In this document: in pieces, positions 16,348-21,393 of the stretch
Numbering within the stretch: the stretch's first letter is position 1
Layout of the letters: the number at the start of each line of letters is the position of its first letter
IMG/VR virus record: IMGVR_UViG_3300017963_001477
Location: 1 to 23,296 of that record
Strand: one strand, 5' to 3'
Origin: a virus
DNA length: 23,296 nucleotides
Program-made: the position numbers and the translations under genes
The notes under the pieces: model-generated
Told to the model about the DNA's origin: nothing
Databases searched by the model: none
What the model saw: the letters and a program-made list of their open reading frames with translations, nothing else

Positions 16348-16803
16348 CTAGTCCTGCTCGTCTGTCTCTGTGTCCTCGTCCGTCTCTGCGTCCTCGTCCT
16401 GCCCGTCCTCCGCCTCGTACCTGGCTAGTACCTCGTCCTCCGCAGCGGCTATAAACTCCCGCTGTACCTTGCTACGAGCGCCTGCGCCTGCCATGCGCTC
16501 TAGGATAGCCGTAGGCAGGTCCCCTAGTGTCTCTGCTCCCTCTACAGGCTCTAGGCCAGCAGAGCGCCAGATACCCTGCGGTATGGGCAGGTCCGCTGCC
16601 TCTCCCTCGTACGAGGTAGAAACGATAGCCAGCATACCATTACGGATACCCTGTACTACGTTAGGCGTCTCTCCTACCGTATGCTCTGTACCTACTCCCT
16701 TTACCTTTGCCTCTCCGCCAGGATGCCGCGGGTCCTTTTCGCATGCTACGCAGGAGCGCCCAGCCTTAGCGGTTACTCGTACGGTTACGTACTGCTCTGC
16801 CAT
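16348..16803 (-). CDS. Unknown head-module protein with CxxC and acidic tail
   Basis: The protein has 151 residues and I do not recognise it. Residues 1-60 are beta-prone and contain a CVAC motif at 18-21 (RSCVACEKDP) that could bind a metal, although no second cysteine pair is present, so a full zinc site is not supported. Residues about 85-120 are helical (DLPTAILERMAGAGARSKVQREFIAAAEDEVLARYE). The last 20 residues are an Asp/Glu/Thr run (DEDAETDEDTETDEQD). It starts just after the hairpin behind the capsid gene, with a strong AAGGGAGG SD that could be masked by that RNA. Between the capsid gene and the adaptor it may be a head completion or minor virion protein; this is position-based inference. 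Confidence 0.6.
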   Translation of the reverse strand: MAEQYVTVRVTAKAGRSCVACEKDPRHPGGEAKVKGVGTEHTVGETPNVVQGIRNGMLAIVSTSYEGEAADLPIPQGIWRSAGLEPVEGAETLGDLPTAILERMAGAGARSKVQREFIAAAEDEVLARYEAEDGQDEDAETDEDTETDEQD

Positions 16804-16812
16804 AGGTACTAC

Positions 16813-16832
16813 CTCCCTTATACAGCAGGGAG
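16813..16832 (-). promoter_or_regulatory. Potential SD-masking hairpin, competes with capsid 3' hairpin
   Basis: On the minus strand CTCCCT (16827-16832) can pair with the AGGGAG (16813-16818) that forms the ribosome-binding site of the next gene, across an 8-base loop. CTCCCT is also the end of the 3' arm of the strong hairpin at 16828-16861. The two pairings cannot form together, so a switch is possible: the large hairpin would free the SD and its disruption would mask it. This is inference from base pairing alone. Confidence 0.4.
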
Positions 16833-16861
16833 CCTGCCGCGGCTCGTTACGGCAGGCTCCC
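16828..16861 (-). terminator. 12-bp hairpin after the major capsid gene, no T-tract
   Basis: Arms GGGAGCCTGCCG (16828-16839) and CGGCAGGCTCCC (16850-16861) pair perfectly around a 10-base loop, 28 bases past the major capsid stop codon. No T-run follows on the minus strand, and the next gene starts 24 bases later, so full termination is unlikely. A small ACCG-AAA-CGGT stem precedes it. Partial termination or protection of the capsid mRNA 3' end would fit. Confidence 0.65.
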
Positions 16862-16889
16862 GCGGTCCCGTCCCGCGTACCGTTTCGGT

Positions 16890-18212
16890 TTACGTGGACC
16901 AGTCTACGTGGTGCGCCCCGTTCTGGTCTACTACCCAGTATCCCTCTGTCTCTGTCATTACGATAACGTCTGTCTGGCGCTCTATCATGCGCGCCGTCTC
17001 CTGTATGTCTGCGCCGTTCTCGTAGACCCGTCCTAGGCTCTGCGTCCCGTCTACTAGTAGTAGCTCCTTACTGCCCATATAGGAGCGGTTATAGATGGGA
17101 GGCAGAGGCGGTAGCTCTGGCGTCCCTCCCTGGCTCTGTAGAGCGCTACCCAGCGCCAGGAAAGTTAGCAGGTTAGCCGTACCCGCGTCTACGGTTAGGT
17201 ACTCCGCGTACGTTTCCTCGTCGCCTAGGGCTATGGTAGGCATATACTGGGCTGCCTCAAACTTACTAGCAGCCCGCAGCAACGGCTTAAGGTCTATCTG
17301 GTCTGCCGTACCGCCTAGGTCCGTCTCTATCTCCCAGCTATCGCAGCCGGTACCAGAGTTACCGTCTCCGTTTATGATAACGTCTACGGCTGCTTGTTCC
17401 TTGTCTAGCTGCGCCCTAGCTGCCATGCGTGCGATATGGAAGCGTACAAAGTCTAGCCGCCAGCGCCGCGTAACCTCGTACGGAAACTCTATCTTACGTC
17501 CGTACTTCTTTAGCGTTATGCTATGGTCCCCGCCAGTGAGCGTTACGCTAGGTATATCCGCTCCCTGCTCTACTCGTACCATGCGCTCGCTAGCTGCGTC
17601 CTCTGTGAGGTAGAACGCCTTGTAGGTATCAGAGTCTATACCTACCTCTATGGCTATTAGCTGGTCCAGAATGCTAGGCCGTAGAGCGGTAGCCCGTATA
17701 GCGTTATCTAGAAAGTCTGGCTCTAGTACGTCTGATACGGGATTATTAGAAGCGTAGAAGCGGAGCGCCTGCGTAGCGCGTGCGCCGTAGCGAGCGCCCA
17801 GCCGCCAGGAGCGCCGTAGAAACTCTGGGACCATAGTAGCGCCTGCGCCGTCCCTAGCGTTATACAGGTCCTCTATCGTGCTGGCGATTATGCCATAGTC
17901 CCTGCTGCTCTGCGTCTTGACGCCTAGCGCTCCTAGCTGGCGCTGGTATGCGTCTAGCTTGTCTCCTGGCTGCGTAGGGTCTATGTCCTCTAGGTACGCG
18001 GACAGAGATAGTCCCTGCTGGTACGCAGCTAGGTACATATCCTTGCCCTTACGTAGCTCCTGTGTAGCGTCCCTGGTCTGGGACCGCGGGCTACCGTATA
18101 GGCTCCCGTCCGCTAGCCCTTGCGCGTACGCTGTGTCTACTATCTCCCTGGCTGCCTGGCTATCTATGCCGTACTTACTGGCTAGACTGGCAGCGTTTAT
18201 AGCGTTAGCCAT
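16890..18212 (-). CDS. Major capsid protein (HK97 fold likely)
   Basis: The 440-residue protein has a helical, Ala/Gln-rich N-terminus (about 1-115: NAASLASKYGIDSQAAREIV; RKGKDMYLAAYQQGLSLSAYL) like the delta domain of HK97-type capsids. The rest has the expected capsid features: a segment at about 175-200 (RPSILDQLIAIEVGIDSDTYKAF), SITLKKYGRKIEFPYEVTRR at about 230-250 (the E-loop and spine region), a long helix (DKEQAAVDVIINGDG), and C-terminal strands (KELLLVDGTQSLGRVYENGA). It stands after the protease and decoration genes, has the shared ribosome-binding module, and is followed by a strong hairpin. Whether the N-terminus is cut off by the protease cannot be read from the sequence. In the first 72 codons, Ile is always ATA, Leu is CTA in six of seven cases and Val is GTA. 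Confidence 0.85.
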   Translation of the reverse strand: MANAINAASLASKYGIDSQAAREIVDTAYAQGLADGSLYGSPRSQTRDATQELRKGKDMYLAAYQQGLSLSAYLEDIDPTQPGDKLDAYQRQLGALGVKTQSSRDYGIIASTIEDLYNARDGAGATMVPEFLRRSWRLGARYGARATQALRFYASNNPVSDVLEPDFLDNAIRATALRPSILDQLIAIEVGIDSDTYKAFYLTEDAASERMVRVEQGADIPSVTLTGGDHSITLKKYGRKIEFPYEVTRRWRLDFVRFHIARMAARAQLDKEQAAVDVIINGDGNSGTGCDSWEIETDLGGTADQIDLKPLLRAASKFEAAQYMPTIALGDEETYAEYLTVDAGTANLLTFLALGSALQSQGGTPELPPLPPIYNRSYMGSKELLLVDGTQSLGRVYENGADIQETARMIERQTDVIVMTETEGYWVVDQNGAHHVDWST

Positions 18213-18216
18213 GCTC

Positions 18217-18233
18217 GTAACCTCCCTGGTTAG
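18217..18233 (-). promoter_or_regulatory. Conserved RBS module, major capsid copy
   Basis: The minus strand reads CTAACCAGGGAGGTTAC, with GGAGG eight bases before the capsid ATG. It is identical to the copies at 11789-11805 and 18721-18737. The TAACC/GGTTA arms can pair and place AGGGA in a loop. Confidence 0.85.
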
Positions 18234-18259
18234 TTAGGTACCTCGTCTGCGCTGCGGGT

Positions 18260-18715
18260 CTAGCCCATCCAGACTACTACCTCATCCGTATCGCTGTCGT
18301 CGTAGATAACTCCCTGCGCCGCAGCCAGAGCGTTTATCTCCGCTGCGCTGCCAGCGCTAGCCGCCGCTAGATGCTTTACGTATCCCTCTGCGGCTACCAG
18401 TACGTCTCCTACTATCTTGCCGCCTACAGCGCCGCTATAGTTAGTGCCCTTTAGGAAGCTTATAAAGCCTCCGACCTGTACGGAGCAGCGCAGGTCCCCG
18501 CTTGCCACGTTGACAGAGATTAGCTGCCCTAGTACCTGGTCGTCTGCTTGTACGAGCGCTACCGTATTGTCTGCGGATAGCTTGACCGCTAGACCTACCT
18601 GTGCGCTCCCTCCGTCCTCTGTGTCGCTAGCCGTTATGGTACTGTTGTCTATGGTTAGCGTTACCCGCAGCGGACGTATCCCCAGTAGGCTTAGAGCGTC
18701 CCTAGGATTAGCCAT
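18260..18715 (-). CDS. Capsid decoration (stabilising) protein
   Basis: This 151-residue protein lies between the protease-scaffold gene and the major capsid gene, the usual place of lambda gpD-like or DUF2190-like decoration proteins that bind the expanded capsid. After a short N-terminal stretch it reads AVKLSADNTVALVQADDQVLG, then VASGDLRCSVQVGGFISFLKG and AVGGKIVGDVLVAAEGYVK. The 'value drifts over, version control of capsid property' pattern typical of this family (repeated beta strands around G-x-V-x-x-G turns) is visible. The C-terminus (GVIYDDSDTDEVVVWMG) is acidic. The gene carries the common ribosome-binding module nine bases before the ATG, so high expression with the capsid gene is expected. 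The family match is by pattern. Confidence 0.7.
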   Translation of the reverse strand: MANPRDALSLLGIRPLRVTLTIDNSTITASDTEDGGSAQVGLAVKLSADNTVALVQADDQVLGQLISVNVASGDLRCSVQVGGFISFLKGTNYSGAVGGKIVGDVLVAAEGYVKHLAAASAGSAAEINALAAAQGVIYDDSDTDEVVVWMG

Positions 18716-18720
18716 TACTT

Positions 18721-18737
18721 GTAACCTCCCTGGTTAG
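18721..18737 (-). promoter_or_regulatory. Conserved RBS module, decoration protein copy
   Basis: The minus strand reads CTAACCAGGGAGGTTAC, with GGAGG nine bases before the decoration gene ATG. It is the third perfect 17-base copy in the window and lies 26 bases after the protease-scaffold stop. Confidence 0.85.
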
Positions 18738-18762
18738 TAGTGTCCTGCTTGTCTCTATACCT

Positions 18763-19365
18763 CTAGGCTCCGCGGAGGCTAAATAGCTCCGCTGCGGTTA
18801 GCTGCCGCTCCTGCGGCTGGCCGTCTCCCGCTTCCTCTGCTGCCCGTTGGCGTATCTCTGTAGCGGTCTGCCTGGCTAGCGTCCATGCGCTACCGCTGGC
18901 TCCCGCCTGGTCCCGTAGCTCGTCCTCTAGCTCTGCGATAGGCAGGCGGGAGAGGCGCTGGCGGTATGCGTCCCCGTCAAACGAGGTAGCGCCGTCTGCT
19001 CGTACCCGCTCCTGTACGCATGCCTCTACTAGCTGGCTGCGGCTATGCATACCCTCTGCCGCCAGGACTCCCAGCATGCGTACCGCGTCCTGCGGATCGT
19101 TGGGAGCCTCTAGGCCAGTAGAGCGCAGAGTAGCGCTTATCTGCTCTCGTAGCGCCTGCTCCGCTTCCTCTGCGGCTGCTAGGTCCCGCTCTAGCGTCTC
19201 TACCCGCTCGTCCTCTACCTCGTCCTCCGCAGGCTCCGCCTCTGGCTCCTGCGCTCTCTCTAGCAGGCTACCAGCGTCCGCAGCCGCGGGCTGCTCGTCC
19301 TGCCGCTCTCCCTCCGCAGCCTCCGCCTCTGGCTGCTCCTGGTCCTCTGTGCGCTCGTCTGCCAT
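18763..19365 (-). CDS. Nested scaffold protein (internal start of the protease gene)
   Basis: Met316 of the protease-scaffold protein (ATG at 19363-19365) is preceded by AAGGGAG about eight bases upstream, a good SD in the middle of a coding region, and by GGAGG closer in. Starting here gives a 200-residue protein beginning MADERTEDQEQPEAEAAEGE, exactly at the boundary where the protease ends and the Glu/Ala-rich coiled coil begins. This is the layout of lambda gpC/Nu3 and many other phages, where the scaffold is made separately from the protease in the same frame. The scaffold directs capsid assembly and is later removed. Only sequence supports this; no evidence of the separate product is possible here. 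Confidence 0.65.
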   Translation of the reverse strand: MADERTEDQEQPEAEAAEGERQDEQPAAADAGSLLERAQEPEAEPAEDEVEDERVETLERDLAAAEEAEQALREQISATLRSTGLEAPNDPQDAVRMLGVLAAEGMHSRSQLVEACVQERVRADGATSFDGDAYRQRLSRLPIAELEDELRDQAGASGSAWTLARQTATEIRQRAAEEAGDGQPQERQLTAAELFSLRGA

Positions 19366-20310
19366 AGCCTCCGCTCCCTTGGGTATGCTTATGTAGCCGC
19401 TGCCTACGATCCTAGCGCCGTAGTAATGCTCTAGTAGCGCTACGTCCTGCTGGGCTACCTGTCCCTCTGCGTAGAGACGAGCAGCCCTAGCTACGAAAGC
19501 GCCAGGGTAGCTACCGCGCCAGACTAGGCTACCCTCTACCTGCCTGGCTCCTACTACTGCTGCTGTCCCTAGTACCGTCTGCTCTGAGTTATACGGGTCC
19601 TGGTAGCGGAGTAGCGGTATATGGGCGCAGCGTCTATCAAACAGGTCTAGCCCGCATATATCGCAGAGGTAATGCGCTCCTGGCGCTACAGCAGGATTAA
19701 GGGTAAAGCCTATGCTAGTGTCCCTCTGCGTCCCGCCGTCTACCCTGCGTATAAGGTCCTCTACTGGCTGTCCGTTAGGGCTGGTCCCGCGGAGCATGTA
19801 GCCTGTCTCGTGTAGAGCGTAGCCCTTGTCCTTAAAGTGTTTGCCCAGTAGCGCTCTCTGTCCCTGCTCGTCTACCAGCAGTAGGTAGCGCTCCTGGCGC
19901 TCGTTCCATTCTAGGGCGCCTCCCGCGGGCTGCTCTAGCTTCTGTACCGCAGCCGCAAACCAGCGCCCTATAGGGTCTAGCTGCCCGCCTAGCAGTCCGC
20001 CATGATGCGCCAGCATAGGTACTGCGTCTGTCTGCGTTACGTCCCGCTTATAGTTACGGAGGCTGGTTAGGTCCTGGTGCGTACCATGCGAGTCTAGCCC
20101 AGTCCCAGACATATAGACGGGCAGTACGTATACGTCCTCTGCGCTAAGAGAGCGCCTAGCAAAGCGCCGGTTAATGGTCCGTAGCTCCGCCTGCGTAGGC
20201 GCTCCCGCGTCTAGCGTCTCTCCTGTGTCTGGGTCCTCTCGCCTCTCTGCGAGGATCGTAGCCCGTAGCTGTCCCTGGTAGTCCTCTGCGCTTTGGGTAT
20301 CTTCTGGCAT
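18763..20310 (-). CDS. Prohead protease fused to scaffold domain
   Basis: The 515-residue protein combines an N-terminal serine protease and a C-terminal scaffold. The protease part has AVPMLAHHGG (His102/His103) followed by DPIGRW, then DTSIGF (Ser199) near residue 200, which matches the His...Ser layout of HK97-type prohead proteases. A likely zinc knuckle follows: CDIC at 216-219, Cys228 and His230. Residues about 316-460 are Glu/Ala/Gln-rich coiled coil (RVETLERDLAAAEEAEQALREQ) and the C-terminus is helical, as in internal scaffolds. The gene follows a promoter and a leader hairpin, and its ATG is supported by AAAGGGAG. The protease presumably matures the capsid and destroys the scaffold. 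An in-frame second start at 19365 would make the scaffold alone, as lambda C/Nu3 does. Confidence 0.85.
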   Translation of the reverse strand: MPEDTQSAEDYQGQLRATILAERREDPDTGETLDAGAPTQAELRTINRRFARRSLSAEDVYVLPVYMSGTGLDSHGTHQDLTSLRNYKRDVTQTDAVPMLAHHGGLLGGQLDPIGRWFAAAVQKLEQPAGGALEWNERQERYLLLVDEQGQRALLGKHFKDKGYALHETGYMLRGTSPNGQPVEDLIRRVDGGTQRDTSIGFTLNPAVAPGAHYLCDICGLDLFDRRCAHIPLLRYQDPYNSEQTVLGTAAVVGARQVEGSLVWRGSYPGAFVARAARLYAEGQVAQQDVALLEHYYGARIVGSGYISIPKGAEAMADERTEDQEQPEAEAAEGERQDEQPAAADAGSLLERAQEPEAEPAEDEVEDERVETLERDLAAAEEAEQALREQISATLRSTGLEAPNDPQDAVRMLGVLAAEGMHSRSQLVEACVQERVRADGATSFDGDAYRQRLSRLPIAELEDELRDQAGASGSAWTLARQTATEIRQRAAEEAGDGQPQERQLTAAELFSLRGA

Positions 20311-20333
20311 GTTAGCTCCCTTTAACGCAGATA

Positions 20334-20357
20334 GCCCAGACCGCAGAGGGTCTGGGC
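20334..20357 (-). promoter_or_regulatory. Leader hairpin before the protease gene
   Basis: The arms GCCCAGACC (20334-20342) and GGTCTGGGC (20349-20357) form a perfect 9-bp stem with a 6-base loop. It lies about 23 bases ahead of the protease ATG, inside the predicted leader. No T-run follows on the minus strand, so an mRNA-stabilising or processing element is more likely than a terminator. Confidence 0.55.
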
Positions 20358-20404
20358 AGTCTAGCTGCTCTGGTCCCCGTCCGTAGCTGTGCGCTACTGC
20401 TAGG

Positions 20405-20433
20405 AGTATACCCTAGCTGCTACAGCCTGGCAA
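20405..20433 (-). promoter_or_regulatory. Sigma70-type promoter for the head operon
   Basis: On the minus strand TTGCCA (20428-20433) and TATACT (20405-20410) are separated by exactly 17 bases. Both match the consensus well. It lies 14 bases past the tRNA-Leu gene and about 95 bases before the protease start, so it would begin head transcription near 20398. The hexamer TATACT sits within an inverted repeat, GCTAGG/CCTAGC at 20399-20404 and 20412-20417. Confidence 0.6.
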
Positions 20434-20446
20434 GGGTCTAGCATTA

Positions 20447-20531
20447 TGCGGCTAGTAGGAGTCGAACCTACACAGGGTATTACCCTACAGCGTCCTAAGC
20501 GCTGCGCGTCTGCCAATTCCGCCATAGCCGC
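20447..20531 (-). tRNA. tRNA-Leu (anticodon UAG, reads CUA)
   Basis: The minus strand folds as an 85-base class II tRNA. The acceptor arms are GCGGCTA and TAGCCGC, the anticodon stem is CAGCG/CGCTG around the loop CTTAGGA, the long variable arm has the stem GGGT/ACCC, and the T arm is GTAGG-TTCGACT-CCTAC. The anticodon is UAG, for CUA. The discriminator is A; CCA is not encoded (TAA follows). It decodes the leucine codon that dominates in the phage genes examined. No intron or mismatch is seen in the stems. Confidence 0.95.
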
Positions 20532-20536
20532 GGAGA

Positions 20537-20602
20537 GGGAGAGTAGCCGCGGGTACGTCCCGTCTGCTAGCCAAGCGTATACGGAGGTACAGCTACTCTC
20601 CC
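20537..20602 (-). ncRNA. Structured spacer between tRNA-Val and tRNA-Leu
   Basis: The 11-base arms 20537-20547 (GGGAGAGTAGC) and 20592-20602 (GCTACTCTCCC) are perfectly complementary and enclose 44 bases. Inside, the minus strand also has CGGG-ACGTA-CCCG. The size (66 bases) and the 7-base-acceptor look recall a tRNA, but there is no TTCGA-type T loop or anticodon stem, so I do not call it a tRNA. It may guide processing of the tRNA transcript, or be a tRNA relic. Confidence 0.4.
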
Positions 20603-20604
20603 AG

Positions 20605-20676
20605 TACCCGCGGTAGGAGTCGAACCTACAGCCTGTAGCATGTAAGGCTACCGCTCTGCCGTTGAGCTACGCGGGT
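20605..20676 (-). tRNA. tRNA-Val (anticodon UAC, reads GUA)
   Basis: This 72-base gene has acceptor arms ACCCGCG and CGCGGGT, D arm GCTC/GAGC, anticodon stem GTAGC/GCTAC around CTTACAT (anticodon UAC), and T arm GTAGG-TTCGACT-CCTAC. The discriminator is A. The 3' CCA is not encoded. GUA is the preferred valine codon of the phage genes. All stems pair fully, so it should be functional. Confidence 0.95.
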
Positions 20677-20679
20677 CTG

Positions 20680-20752
20680 TGGACCGCCTAGGACTCGAAC
20701 CTAGAATCTGCCGGTTATGAGCCGGATGCATTAACCATTATGCTAGCGGTCC
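20680..20752 (-). tRNA. tRNA-Ile (anticodon CAU, lysidine type) or tRNA-Met
   Basis: The gene has 73 bases: acceptor GGACCGC/GCGGTCC, D arm GCAT/ATGC, anticodon loop CTCATAA, T arm CTAGG-TTCGAGT-CCTAG. The anticodon CAU fits either methionine or, after TilS converts C34 to lysidine, the AUA isoleucine codon. The acceptor pairs C4-G69 and C5-G68 are those described for TilS substrates, while elongator tRNA-Met typically lacks them, so I favour Ile. Very frequent ATA codons in the phage genes agree. The anticodon stem has one mismatch (position 27-43). The gene encodes no CCA. Confidence 0.8.
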
Positions 20753-20804
20753 TTACCGCAGACGAGTAGGCAGCGCCCATACTCCCTACCAGCCTGCGGG
20801 TCCT

Positions 20805-20821
20805 AACGTCGAACGGACGTT
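20805..20821 (-). other. Short inverted repeat at the presumed tRNA transcript start
   Basis: AACGTC (20805-20810) and GACGTT (20816-20821) form a 6-bp stem with a 5-base loop, a few bases past the predicted -10. It may be an operator or a 5' hairpin of the tRNA transcript. The meaning is not clear from sequence alone. Confidence 0.4.
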
Positions 20822-20825
20822 CTAC

Positions 20826-20854
20826 AGCCTACCATAGCGTCCCGCGGCTGTCAA
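20826..20854 (-). promoter_or_regulatory. Sigma70-type promoter ahead of the tRNA genes
   Basis: A perfect TTGACA (20849-20854) lies 17 bases from TAGGCT (20826-20831), which is preceded by TGG, an extended -10. The -35 overlaps the stop codon of the CHAT-like gene. The first tRNA starts about 65-70 bases past the predicted start site. The -35 is excellent and the -10 matches only partly. Confidence 0.5.
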
Positions 20855-21393
20855 GCGGTAGCGGTTAGCCTGGCGTCCCTGTCTCCTACGCAGCGCATAG
20901 ACTGTACGAGCGCCAGCCTCCGCGGATCGTAGCCAGACCCAGCAGCTATGTAGTCCTGGCTGGCGTAGTACAGGCTGTCTCCCGCTGTCTCTCCCTGGCG
21001 CAGGTAGCGTACTACCCTGCCTCCCAGCGCATTAGCTCCCTGCGGACGGAGCAGCCCAGCATAGTTAGCGTCCTCGTCCGCCATTACCGCAGCCGCTCCC
21101 GCAGCCAGGAACGCAGACGAGACGGGACCCAGCCCAAAGCAGGCAGCCAGGTAGACTATCTGCCCGTCTAGCCTGGCTGCTCGTATCTGCTCTGCGGTTA
21201 TGGCGGTTACGTACTGGTCCCCGTATAGGTACGGCTGCTCTGGTAGACCATGTAGTACGAGGTACGCCAGCCTATGTCCCTCTAGGTCCGCAGGTCTAAA
21301 GCGCTCCGCGGTTAGCGGAGGACTCAGTACAGGGAGCCTGCGAGTAGCCCAGAGCGTAGAGAGCGCCAGGCTACGAGCAGCAGCTACGTACAT
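20851..21393 (-). CDS. CHAT/caspase-like putative cysteine peptidase
   Basis: The 180-residue protein shows the two hallmark blocks of CHAT-type (clan CD) peptidases. Residues 43-49 read AYLVLHG, with catalytic-type His48 followed by Gly. An ITAEQIRAARLDGQ segment then leads into VYLAACFGLG with Cys85 at the strand end. After that comes SSAFLAAGAAAVMADEDAN, the usual 'FL-x-AGA-x-x-V' helix. The spacing His48 to Cys85 is short but in the normal range for the minimal core. No signal peptide or extra domain is visible. Its ATG overlaps the lipoprotein stop (TAATG), so the two are coupled. The protein is small, so it may lack the regulatory part of typical CHAT proteins. Whether the substrate is a phage or a host protein is unknown. 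The fold and dyad call is fairly safe; the function is not. Confidence 0.7.
   Translation of the reverse strand: MYVAAARSLALSTLWATRRLPVLSPPLTAERFRPADLEGHRLAYLVLHGLPEQPYLYGDQYVTAITAEQIRAARLDGQIVYLAACFGLGPVSSAFLAAGAAAVMADEDANYAGLLRPQGANALGGRVVRYLRQGETAGDSLYYASQDYIAAGSGYDPRRLALVQSMRCVGDRDARLTATA

Noticed and set aside
18754-18782. TATAGA with TTAGCC 17 bases upstream, before the decoration gene
   Set aside because: Only partial matches to both hexamers, within chance in this composition.
20537-20602. A fourth tRNA in the spacer between tRNA-Val and tRNA-Leu
   Set aside because: The acceptor-like ends pair, but no T loop (TTCRA) or anticodon stem is present.
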